Source of the DNA: Nocardia mexicana NBRC 108244
GTDB taxonomy: Bacteria; Actinomycetota; Actinomycetes; Mycobacteriales; Mycobacteriaceae
Direction: 5' to 3'
Assembly: GCF_001613165.1 (NCBI RefSeq)
Contig: NZ_BDBV01000121.1
Location: 1-41,092, forward strand
Length of the DNA stretch: 41,092 nucleotides
In this document: positions 15,233-21,939 of the stretch, piece by piece
How positions within the stretch are numbered: position 1 is the first letter of the stretch
Layout of the letters: the number at the start of each line of letters is the position of its first letter
Notes under the pieces: generated by a model
What the model was told of the DNA's origin: nothing
Seen by the model: the letters and a program-made list of their open reading frames with translations, nothing else
Database searches by the model: none
Made by a program: the position numbers and the translations under genes

Positions 15233-15519
15233 TCCCCCTCCCACGCATCGTATCCGGGCTTGGCGACCGCCAGATCCGCCCGCACGACCTCCACCATCGC
15301 CTGCCACCGCGCCAACTCCGATTCGTCGGCAGCCGGCAAGGGCTGCTCGCGATCCGCGACCGGCGGTGCCAACTCGAGTTCCCGGCCCAGCATTCGCGCC
15401 AGATTCGCGCCCACCCGCGCCCGATGCTGCAGATTCTCCGGCAGCTCCGGCAGCAGCACATCCTGCAGCAGCTCGGCCAATGCCTCCAACAGTTCCGCCG
15501 ACGACGGTCGATACTGCAT
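15229..15519 (-). CDS. DUF6285-like small protein, candidate LvaB-type kinase partner
   Basis: The 96-residue protein is acidic and mostly helical. Its start MQYRPSSAELLEALAELLQD and the central HRARVGANLARMLGRELE segment look like the DUF6285 family (recognised by eye), whose members commonly sit beside kinase and acyl-CoA dehydrogenase genes. No catalytic motif, signal peptide or membrane segment is seen. A strong GAGGAGG lies 8 nt before ATG 15519, making it the first gene of the operon, and its stop overlaps the kinase start. In the levulinate pathway of Pseudomonas putida a small protein of similar size, LvaB, is needed with the kinase LvaA; homology to LvaB is proposed here, not shown. 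Confidence 0.75.
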   Translation of the reverse strand: MQYRPSSAELLEALAELLQDVLLPELPENLQHRARVGANLARMLGRELELAPPVADREQPLPAADESELARWQAMVEVVRADLAVAKPGYDAWEGE

Positions 15520-15763
15520 CTACGGCGCCTCCTCACACCAGAACTTCAGCATGACACGAATTGCAGCATCGCCCACTGGGTTTCGCACCCCGTAACGACA
15601 TTCCCGCGACCGCATCCCCTACCGGCCGGTTCCGGCGCCGAAACCGGAATCGAGAGCCCGGCATCTGATCACAGCACCCGCAGCACGTCATCCCGGCCCG
15701 CTTGTGGCCGGGATCCACCACGGACAGTGGATTCCGGCCACAAGCATGCCGGAATGACGAGGC
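15520..15763. other. Intergenic region with two palindromes
   Basis: No gene is seen in this 244-nt gap. It must hold the promoter of the DUF6285/kinase/dehydrogenase operon. A 22-bp near-perfect palindrome centred on GGCGCC lies at 15626-15647 (CCGGTT-n10-AACCGG) and could be an operator for that operon. A larger palindrome is described separately at 15687-15758. Confidence 0.5.
15687..15758. repeat. 72-bp imperfect palindrome (intergenic repeat)
   Basis: The left arm starts GTCATCCCGGCCCGCTTGTG and the right arm, read on the other strand, starts GTCATTCCGGCATGCTTGTG. The arms match over about 36 bases with a few mismatches and almost no loop, so RNA from either strand would fold into a long hairpin. 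It lies 5 nt beyond the stop of the methyltransferase gene and may terminate it. A half copy lies at 9348-9380, so this looks like a dispersed element of the REP or MITE kind. Confidence 0.75.
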
Positions 15764-16345
15764 TCAGCCGCTGAGCCGGGCGCACACGGCCGTGTCGACT
15801 CGCAGCGCCGAGATTCGCCAGGCGCGACGCCGCCCGCCCGCGCCGAGCCGCTTGCCCCAGCTGGAACCCGCGGCGGCGATATCGGCGGGTTCGAGGGCCC
15901 GGATCCCGGTGACGGCCAGTCCGTGGTCCGCGTACGGGGCGATCAGGTCCGCCACGGTGGCGGCGTCCTCGATCGCGGGCAGGCCGGGCAGGCCGTCGCG
16001 TTCGGTGACCGATAGCAGGATGTCCAGTGCCGCACCGGGTTTCATGATTCGCGACAGCCCATTGAGCACCGCCGCATCGCCGGTCAGCAGGCCGCGCAGC
16101 AGGGAGCCCCACGGAAAGTTCACCGTCACCTCGTCGGCGATACCGTCGAGTTCCGGCGGCAGATTCTCCGCGGCGGCCGCGACGAACAAGACGTTGGGCA
16201 GGCCGCCGCGGGGCCGCAGCGCGCGGCGCGACGATTCCGCCATACCGGCCGCGTTCGCGTCCACGCCGATCACCAGGCGCTGCGCGTCGGCCGCCGCGGC
16301 CGCGAGCACCGCACGTCCGTCACCCGTGCCCATATCGATCCGCAC
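15764..16345 (-). CDS. KamB/NpmA-type 16S rRNA (adenine-1408-N1)-methyltransferase, N-terminally broken
   Basis: The 193 residues read from GTG 16345 match the KamB/NpmA family, which methylates A1408 of 16S rRNA and gives aminoglycoside resistance. Visible marks are the SAM site DMGTGDGRAV, the run GGLPNVLFVAAAAENLPPEL, FPWGSLLRG with the first key Trp, and SSWGKRLG with the second. The upstream frame continues the family N-terminus to ATG 16423 but contains a TAA at 16376-16378. Without it the protein would be 219 residues, the length of NpmA. GTG 16345 would begin just before the SAM motif and lose the N-terminal hairpin. The gene may be a recent pseudogene, be translated weakly by re-initiation, or reflect a sequence error. 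Confidence 0.75.
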   Translation of the reverse strand: MRIDMGTGDGRAVLAAAAADAQRLVIGVDANAAGMAESSRRALRPRGGLPNVLFVAAAAENLPPELDGIADEVTVNFPWGSLLRGLLTGDAAVLNGLSRIMKPGAALDILLSVTERDGLPGLPAIEDAATVADLIAPYADHGLAVTGIRALEPADIAAAGSSWGKRLGAGGRRRAWRISALRVDTAVCARLSG

Positions 16346-16375
16346 GGACCGATACCGGGCGACCAGGTCCCCGGC

Positions 16376-16423
16376 TTAACCGATGTCTACGTCCCGGATC
16401 TTCTTTCCACACACGATTCGCAT
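16376..16423 (-). pseudogene. Severed 5' end of the A1408 methyltransferase gene with in-frame TAA
   Basis: ATG 16423 opens a frame reading MRIVCGKKIRDVDIG and then TAA (16378-16376); it continues AGDLVARYRSV straight into the methyltransferase SAM motif. No frameshift is needed. TAACGT at 16436-16431 lies exactly 7 nt before this ATG, the leaderless promoter geometry seen at other genes here, so this looks like the original start. Confidence 0.6.
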
Positions 16424-16430
16424 GCACCGG

Positions 16431-16436
16431 ACGTTA
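16431..16436 (-). promoter_or_regulatory. -10 element TAACGT, leaderless promoter
   Basis: On the minus strand TAACGT lies 7 nt before ATG 16423. It marks the likely transcription start of the methyltransferase gene and supports that ATG as the ancestral start codon. Confidence 0.4.
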
Positions 16437-16531
16437 TATGCACGCGACCGATAGGCGCACGCCATTTTCGCGGGATCGACCGCCCACGATCGGTGCCGCG
16501 CGGCCGGACGCGAACCCCGCCGCGCGGCGAC

Positions 16532-16951
16532 TCAGCCCGCGTTCTTCGTGCAGGCGGTCAGCACGATGTTCGCCGGGCGGGGGCTGGCGCTGCCCAGGTC
16601 CGGGAACGGCGGCGCGGTCGGGCCCAGCACGTCGCGGGCCTGCTTCTCCGCCTCCACCGTGGTCGGGCCCCACCCGACGGCCACCCGCCGGTCCGCGCCC
16701 TGCGCCACGGCGCCGCAGCCGTCGGTGAAGTGCAGGACGACGCGGCAGTCACCGATACCGCAGTGGCCGACGGCCGCACCGTCGGCGGCGCCGGCGTTGT
16801 CGTAGTTGGCCGCCGACGCCACCGTTCCGGTGCTGTCGGACAGCGCGATCGCACCGTGCAGCGCGCCTTCGGCCGCCGCGGGCCCGGCGGCGCCGAACCC
16901 GGCGATCGCCGAACCGGCCAGCACGACAGACGCTTTGGACAACAAGGACAT
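16532..16951 (-). CDS. Secreted DUF4189-like protein
   Basis: The 139-residue protein starts with a Sec signal peptide, MSLLSKASVVLAGSAIAGFG, with a likely cleavage after GPAAA. The mature part looks like DUF4189, a small exported domain: it begins with LHGAIALSD, contains ANYDNAGAADGAAVGHCG, then CRVVLHFTDGCGAVAQG, and ends with a fourth cysteine in LTACTKNAG. Four cysteines could form two disulfides outside the cell. ATG 16951 is preferred over GTG 16963 because the signal peptide is well formed from there; GGGTGGA lies upstream. Function is unknown for the family. It is a single gene, separated by its own gaps from the methyltransferase and the XRE regulator. Confidence 0.8.
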   Translation of the reverse strand: MSLLSKASVVLAGSAIAGFGAAGPAAAEGALHGAIALSDSTGTVASAANYDNAGAADGAAVGHCGIGDCRVVLHFTDGCGAVAQGADRRVAVGWGPTTVEAEKQARDVLGPTAPPFPDLGSASPRPANIVLTACTKNAG

Positions 16952-17048
16952 GAAGGGATCCACCCCGTTCCTGAAGGGAATTCTGACGGCTGGATCCTTC
17001 TCCTAACCAGGAGATCTGTCCAACTCACCTTCGTGACAAGGCATTTCC

Positions 17049-17645
17049 TCAGACTCGCTGCGCGATCACCAGCAGCACGTGCACGGGCCGGTCGTCGACG
17101 AGGTGCCAGCGGTCGCGCATGGTCGACGGGAAGTTCATGAAATCCCGTGGGCCGAGCCGGAACCGGCCCGCGCCGACCACCTCCACCTCCAACTGTCCCG
17201 ACACCACATACACCCCGCTGATCCCGGTCGATTCGAACCAGCCTCCGACGAACTGCCCGGGTTCGATGAGGTACTCGATCACCTCCAGTGGGCTGTTCGG
17301 CCGCATGTGCAGCGCACGCCCCAGCGCGGCGTCGGGGCGATCCGCCACCGGCAGCCGCACGCCCTCGTCGGCGCGCACCACCGCCACCCGATCGGAGCCC
17401 GGCGCGGGCAGGAGATCACCCGGCGCCACCCCCAGCGCCGACGCCAGCCGGTATGTCGTGATCATCGACGGAGCGCTGACGCCCCGTTCGATCTGGCTCA
17501 GGAACGGCTGGCTGATCCCGGCCCGCCGGGCCAGGTCGCGCATCGACAGCCCCAGCTTCTCCCGCAAATCCCGAACCACCCCGCCGACCAGCTCCGACAG
17601 TGTCGCTTCGTCGGGAGTCCCCGTCCCCGCTCCGGTTTCGTTCAC
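17049..17645 (-). CDS. XRE-family transcriptional regulator with cupin domain
   Basis: The 198-residue protein joins an N-terminal helix-turn-helix (about residues 15-70; LSMRDLARRAGISQPFLSQ followed by IERGVSAPS) to a C-terminal cupin barrel (about 110-198; EYLIEPGQFVGGW, SGVYVVSGQLEVEV, GPRDFMNFPSTMRDRWHLV). In such regulators the cupin binds a small ligand and tunes DNA binding; many control nitrogen-compound uptake genes. It is divergent from the NCS1 permease/oxygenase/deaminase unit, so it probably senses that pathway's substrate. GTG 17645 is chosen because the frame upstream to ATG 17729 runs through two perfect palindromes and looks regulatory, but the longer start cannot be excluded. 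Confidence 0.85.
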   Translation of the reverse strand: MNETGAGTGTPDEATLSELVGGVVRDLREKLGLSMRDLARRAGISQPFLSQIERGVSAPSMITTYRLASALGVAPGDLLPAPGSDRVAVVRADEGVRLPVADRPDAALGRALHMRPNSPLEVIEYLIEPGQFVGGWFESTGISGVYVVSGQLEVEVVGAGRFRLGPRDFMNFPSTMRDRWHLVDDRPVHVLLVIAQRV

Positions 17646-17692
17646 AACGCGAGTCTGCCCGATCGGCCGCCCGGCCGCCGCCGCGGCGTTTA

Positions 17693-17719
17693 CACGATCG
17701 TGATCCGAATGAACGTTCA
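17693..17719. promoter_or_regulatory. Twin 10-bp palindromes, candidate XRE operators
   Basis: CACGATCGTG (17693-17702) and TGAACGTTCA (17710-17719) are both perfect palindromes with centres 17 bp apart. They lie between the divergent regulator and permease genes. CATAAT at 17767-17772 could be the -10 of the permease promoter. Binding by the adjacent regulator is inferred from position. Confidence 0.4.
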
Positions 17720-17784
17720 CGACATACAAATACCCGATTCTGACTGCTGTTGCTTATCAGCCCTCGCATAATCGGAGCGTGCCG

Positions 17785-19224
17785 ATGTCCGTCATCGAAG
17801 GCGATCCCCCGCTGCACCCACCCGCACCGCCCGGTACCGCACCGCGGTCACTGGTCGAACAGCGCGGCATCGACCACATTCCCGACTCCGAGCGCCGCGG
17901 CACCGTGCGCCAACTCGGCCTCATGTGGAGCGGGGTGATCCTCAACGTTCAGGTGGTGGTGTACGGCACCCTGCTGGCCGTCCTCGGCCTGAACCTGTGG
18001 CAGGCCGCCGCGGCGATCGCGATCGGCGCCTCGACCTGGGTCATCGCCGGACTCGCCAGTCTGCCCGGCCCCGCCGCCGGGACGACCACCTTCGCCGTCA
18101 GCCGCGCCCCGTTCGGCCGAAACGGGATGCGCCCCATCGCATTCTGCAACTGGCTGCAGCAGATCGGATACGAGGTCCTCGATCTCGTGCTGCTGGTACT
18201 GGCCGGGTCGGCGCTGCTCGACATGGCGGGTGTGCACGTCGGCACGGGCACGAAAGTGGTTCTGCTGGTGGTGTTCTCGATCGCGCAGAGCGTGCTGCCG
18301 AGCCTGGGGCACGCGGCCATCACCCGCGTGCTGCACCTGCTGGTCGCACCGTTCGCCGCGCTGTTTCTCGTCATGGCCTGGCTGACCGTCGACAAACTGC
18401 AGCTCACCGGCGGCCAGCCCGCGAGCTGGACCGTATTCCTCGGCGGTATCGCCTTGGCGTGCAGCGCCAGTGGCCTGGGCTGGAGCCCGAACGGCACCGA
18501 CTTCTCCCGCTATCTGCCGCGATCGACCTCGCGCATTCGCATCGTCGCGGCGGTGACCCTCGGCGGTGCGGTCCCGCAGGCCCTGCTCATGCTGCTCGGC
18601 GTGGGTGTCGCGCTGCTGACCACGACCGCATCCGATCCGATCAGCGGGTTGCCGAGCGTATATCCGGGCTGGTTCCTCGCGCCGTACCTGGTCCTGGTGA
18701 TCGCGCAGATGATCTCGCTCAACGCGATCGATCTCTACTCCTCCGGAGTCACGCTGCAGGCCATCGGGATTCGGATCGGGCGCTGGCAGGCTGTGGTGCT
18801 GGACGGGGTGATCTGCGCGGTCATCGGTGCGGTCGTGGTGTTCTCCGCGGACTTCAACACCTTCGTCGGCAACTTCCTGCTGTTCATGATCGCCTGGTTC
18901 GCGCCGTGGGTCGCGATCTTCGTCGTCGACTACTTCCTGCGCCGCGGCCGCTACGACCGCGATTCGCTCGGCCCGACCGGCGGACGCTACCGGCGTCCGC
19001 TCGGCCTGCACGCACCCGGAGTCGCCGCGCAGGCCGCGGGCACCCTCGCGGCGCTGTGCTGGATCGACACCTCCGTGTTCACCGGACCGCTCGCACACCT
19101 GTGCGGCGGTGCGGATCTCAGCGTCCCCGCCGGGCTCCTGGTCGGCGGGGCCGTGTACTACCTCGCCGCCCGCAAGTCCGTGGTGGCCGAATCGGGCGAC
19201 GATGCCGAGAGGTCGCCGCGGTGA
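17785..19224 (+). CDS. NCS1-family purine/cytosine permease
   Basis: The 479-residue membrane protein has about 12 hydrophobic segments and the NCS1 (purine-cytosine permease) pattern: ERRGTVRQLGLMWSGV before TM1, the loop SRAPFGRNGMRP after TM2, and GWSPNGTDFSRYLPRSTS near the middle, a conserved loop of the CodB/Fcy2 branch. These carriers import nucleobases, hydantoins or related ring compounds with H+ or Na+. ATG 17785 is preferred over GTG 17779 because GGAG lies 7 nt upstream. It is the first gene of a unit with an IPNS-like oxygenase and an adenosine-deaminase-family enzyme, so it probably brings in their substrate. It ends 56 nt before the oxygenase gene, which has its own strong RBS. 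Confidence 0.92.
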   Translation: MSVIEGDPPLHPPAPPGTAPRSLVEQRGIDHIPDSERRGTVRQLGLMWSGVILNVQVVVYGTLLAVLGLNLWQAAAAIAIGASTWVIAGLASLPGPAAGTTTFAVSRAPFGRNGMRPIAFCNWLQQIGYEVLDLVLLVLAGSALLDMAGVHVGTGTKVVLLVVFSIAQSVLPSLGHAAITRVLHLLVAPFAALFLVMAWLTVDKLQLTGGQPASWTVFLGGIALACSASGLGWSPNGTDFSRYLPRSTSRIRIVAAVTLGGAVPQALLMLLGVGVALLTTTASDPISGLPSVYPGWFLAPYLVLVIAQMISLNAIDLYSSGVTLQAIGIRIGRWQAVVLDGVICAVIGAVVVFSADFNTFVGNFLLFMIAWFAPWVAIFVVDYFLRRGRYDRDSLGPTGGRYRRPLGLHAPGVAAQAAGTLAALCWIDTSVFTGPLAHLCGGADLSVPAGLLVGGAVYYLAARKSVVAESGDDAERSPR

Positions 19225-19280
19225 GCATTCCGATCGCCGACATCGACACGCCGTTATCATCATCTCGAGAAGGAGCACCC

Positions 19281-20324
19281 ATGGAATTCCATGTGCCCGT
19301 CATTGATATCTCGCCCTACGTCGGCGCCGGCACTGCCGCCGAACGCGGACGGGTCGCCCGGCAGCTCGACGAGGCCGCACGCACGGTCGGCTTCATGCAG
19401 ATCGTCGGGCATACGGTGCCGCAGCGTGTGATCGACGATTTCGCCGCCGCGCTCGACGCATTCTTCGGCCTCGATCTCGGCACCAAGAACGGCTATCGGA
19501 CCCCGCCGGAGATCAACCGCGGCTACTCACCGCCGAAGAGCGAGAGCCTCAGCCTGAGCCTGGGTGTGGAGTCGGCGAGTCGGATGAACGACTTCTTCGA
19601 GGCCTTCAATATCGGTGCCGCGGCCTCCGACTATCCGGGCATCGACCTGCCTGCCGTCGACTATGCGGAAAACCTGTGGCCGCAACAGATTCCGCAGTTC
19701 CGCGCGCCGGTGCAGGCGTACTTCGCCGAGGCGGCCCGGGTCGCCCGCACCCTCACCACCGTCTTCGCCGACGCCCTCGAGCTTCCGGCCGGGTACTTCG
19801 ACCGATTCACCGATCACTCCCTGGATGTGCTGCGCATGAACAACTACGCGCTGCCACCCGGCACGGTCGACCTCGACGGCGATCTGATCGGTATGGGCGA
19901 GCACACCGATTACGGCATCGTGACGGTGCTCTGGGCCGACCAGGCGCCCGGGCTGCAGGTACTCGGCGCCGACCGCCGCTGGCACGACGTCCGGCCCGCC
20001 GACGGTGCCCTGCTGGTGAATCTCGGGGATCTGATGGCGCGCTGGACCAATGAGCGCTGGCTGTCGACTTTGCACCGTGTGGTGCCGCCCATCGTGGACG
20101 GCACCATCGAAAGGCGCCGCAGCGCGGCCTATTTCCACGACGGCAATATCGACGCCGTCATCGCCACGCTCCCCTCCTGTCTCGGCGAGGGCAGCAAGTA
20201 CGAGCCCACCACCGTCGCCGAGCATATTCGCGCGAAGCTCGCGGGATCGCGTGCACTGCAACCGAATACGAATGCCGAGCGCGAGGCCGCCCGGGTCCGC
20301 GCCGCCGCCGGGACGAAGCGGTGA
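19281..20324 (+). CDS. 2-oxoglutarate/Fe(II)-dependent oxygenase, isopenicillin-N-synthase family
   Basis: The 347-residue enzyme has the IPNS-like double-stranded beta-helix. It opens with VPVIDISPYVG, the usual DIOX_N start, and GFMQIVGHTVPQ. The iron triad is His208-x-Asp210 (GEHTDYGIVTVLW) and His265 (STLHRVV); Arg280 in RRRSAAYF binds 2-oxoglutarate. The reaction couples 2-oxoglutarate decarboxylation to oxidation of a substrate, here unknown. AAGGAG lies 6 nt before ATG 19281. Its stop overlaps the deaminase start by 4 nt. Lying between a nucleobase permease and a deaminase, it may hydroxylate or dealkylate a modified purine or pyrimidine; thymine 7-hydroxylase of fungi is a precedent within this fold. 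That role is inferred. Confidence 0.88.
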   Translation: MEFHVPVIDISPYVGAGTAAERGRVARQLDEAARTVGFMQIVGHTVPQRVIDDFAAALDAFFGLDLGTKNGYRTPPEINRGYSPPKSESLSLSLGVESASRMNDFFEAFNIGAAASDYPGIDLPAVDYAENLWPQQIPQFRAPVQAYFAEAARVARTLTTVFADALELPAGYFDRFTDHSLDVLRMNNYALPPGTVDLDGDLIGMGEHTDYGIVTVLWADQAPGLQVLGADRRWHDVRPADGALLVNLGDLMARWTNERWLSTLHRVVPPIVDGTIERRRSAAYFHDGNIDAVIATLPSCLGEGSKYEPTTVAEHIRAKLAGSRALQPNTNAEREAARVRAAAGTKR

Positions 20325-21496
20325 ACGGCGGGGGGCTCCGGCGAAAAACAAGCCGGAGCGAGGAAGTACCGTCAGCGTCCCTGAGCGACGAAGTACCGTC
20401 AGCATGCCGGAGCGAGGAAGTACCGACGGCGTCCCGGAGCGGCCGAGTATCTATTTTCGCCGCGCTGCCGAAGGTGAGCCTGCACTGTCACCTCACCGGG
20501 TCGGTCTTGCCCGCGACCGTTGTGGAACTGGCCGCCAAGTACGGCGTCCCGGTGCCCGGCGGCCGGACCGCCGACACCCTCTACGACATCGACAGCCACG
20601 AGGATCTCGACGAGTTCCTGCGCGTCTACGACATGGTCGGGCAGGCGGTTCGCGAGGCCGACGACTTCCGCCGTATCACCTATGAATCCCTGACCACACT
20701 GGGCGCCGACCACGGCGTGCTGTACCGGGAGATCTTCGTCAGCCCGCCCGCACATCCGCACGCCGACTACCGCACCCTTCTCGACGGCGTCCGGGCCGGA
20801 ATGCGGGAAGCGAAGCAGGACACCGGAATCGACAGCCGCATCATCGTCGCGATCAACCGTGAGGACACCCCGCAAGCCGCCGTGGACCTGGTGCGGGAGG
20901 TGATCGAACACCGCCGCGACGAGGTGGTCGGCATCGGGCTGGACTATGCCGAAGTGCACGGCCCGCCCGGACAGTTCCACGAGGCGTACCGGCTGGCCGG
21001 GCAGGCGGGCCTGCACCGCACGGCGCACTCGGAATCCGGACCGCCGCCGAATATCGAAATCCTCCTGGATGTGCTCGGCTGCACCCGCGTCGACCACGGC
21101 TACCACGTCGTCGACGACCCCCGGATCACCGAGCGCTGCGTCACCGAGGGCATCGTATTCACCTGCACCCCGGTCAGTTCCGATATCGGCCGCTACTCCG
21201 GCAGCGGCAACGGCAAACACGAGAAGATCGCCGCCATGGTGGACGCCGGGCTGCGGGTCACCGTCGATTCCGACGACCCGCCGATGTTCGGCACCGACCC
21301 CACCAACGATTTCGCCGTGCTGTCGAATGCCCTCGGCTACGGCCCCGAGCAGTTGCTGAGGTTCACGATGAACGGTGTCGAAGGCTGCTGGCTCGACGAC
21401 ACCGAGCGCGCCGCCCTGCATCGACGCGTGCTGGCGCGTGCGGCCGAGGCAGACGCTCACGACCTGACAGCAGCCACCCGCCGCGGACCGGGATGA
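20321..21496 (+). CDS. Adenosine-deaminase-family enzyme with repeated N-terminal extension
   Basis: The 391-residue protein is an amidohydrolase of the adenosine deaminase family. Metal ligands are His55-x-His57 (KVSLHCHLTGS), His236, and the Asp pair in VDSDDPPMFG; RVDHGYHV supplies the usual catalytic His. The normal HAGE motif reads His236-Ser-Glu-Ser here, so the proton-donor Glu is missing from its usual place and a Glu sits one residue earlier. That argues for a substrate other than adenosine, or altered chemistry. About 45 residues before the domain hold three 9-residue repeats (like SEEVPSASL). GTG 20321 overlaps the oxygenase stop by 4 nt and is the only in-frame start before the catalytic HCH motif. 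It is the last gene of the permease-oxygenase-deaminase unit. Confidence 0.88.
   Translation: MNGGGLRRKTSRSEEVPSASLSDEVPSACRSEEVPTASRSGRVSIFAALPKVSLHCHLTGSVLPATVVELAAKYGVPVPGGRTADTLYDIDSHEDLDEFLRVYDMVGQAVREADDFRRITYESLTTLGADHGVLYREIFVSPPAHPHADYRTLLDGVRAGMREAKQDTGIDSRIIVAINREDTPQAAVDLVREVIEHRRDEVVGIGLDYAEVHGPPGQFHEAYRLAGQAGLHRTAHSESGPPPNIEILLDVLGCTRVDHGYHVVDDPRITERCVTEGIVFTCTPVSSDIGRYSGSGNGKHEKIAAMVDAGLRVTVDSDDPPMFGTDPTNDFAVLSNALGYGPEQLLRFTMNGVEGCWLDDTERAALHRRVLARAAEADAHDLTAATRRGPG
20353..20451 (+). repeat. Tandem 27-bp repeat, 3.7 copies
   Basis: Units start at 20353, 20380, 20407 and (partial) 20434, each opening CCGGAGCGAGGAAGTACCG or a close variant. The 27-bp length keeps the reading frame, giving a 9-residue repeat in the deaminase N-terminus. 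Units 1 and 3 differ at only two or three bases; unit 2 is more diverged. Confidence 0.85.
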
Positions 21497-21517
21497 CAGG
21501 CCGTCTCGGGGTACCGA

Positions 21518-21880
21518 TCACCAAGGCCCGACGAAGAATTCGAGTGTCGCCAGCGCCAGCGCGCCCAATAGGGCCACGGCGAATCCGGCGCCCGCGCAGG
21601 CCCAGCCCACCCGCGCCGAATCGGTCCCGGCGGTGCGCTGCACCAGCCATCCCGCGACCGTGCCCCCGAGCGCCAGCACCATCACACCGCCGAGTATCAG
21701 ATAGAACACGCTCGCGAACGCCGCGTTTCCGGCCTCCGACAGCCCGCGCGCGTAATCGCCGAACGGAACGGGGAACCGGTACACGGTCGCCACCACCGCC
21801 GCCGCCAGCGGCGCGGTCACCACGGCCGCCATACCGCCCACCAACGGCCCTATCCAACTGATACGTCCCGGAGCGCTCAT
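21518..21880 (-). CDS. Small membrane protein, three transmembrane segments
   Basis: I do not recognise this 120-residue protein. It has three clear hydrophobic segments, at about residues 10-33 (PLVGGMAAVVTAPLAAAVVA), 52-78 (NAAFASVFYLILGGVMVLAL) and 91-115 (VGWACAGAGFAVALLGALAL). Between the first two lies a short loop, YRFPVPFGDYARGLSEAG. No catalytic motif is visible. ATG 21880 has TAGGCT exactly 7 nt upstream, so the message may be leaderless. The gene converges on the deaminase gene with a 21-nt gap and is separate from the suf operon, whose last gene ends 60 nt upstream. Confidence 0.8.
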   Translation of the reverse strand: MSAPGRISWIGPLVGGMAAVVTAPLAAAVVATVYRFPVPFGDYARGLSEAGNAAFASVFYLILGGVMVLALGGTVAGWLVQRTAGTDSARVGWACAGAGFAVALLGALALATLEFFVGPW

Positions 21881-21887
21881 CGCCGCG

Positions 21888-21893
21888 AGCCTA
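21888..21893 (-). promoter_or_regulatory. -10 element TAGGCT, leaderless promoter
   Basis: On the minus strand TAGGCT lies exactly 7 nt before ATG 21880, the spacing expected for a transcript that begins at the start codon. Confidence 0.45.
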
Positions 21894-21939
21894 CGGTACG
21901 AACCGGCGCGGCCCGCGGCGAGCGATCACACCGGACGTA

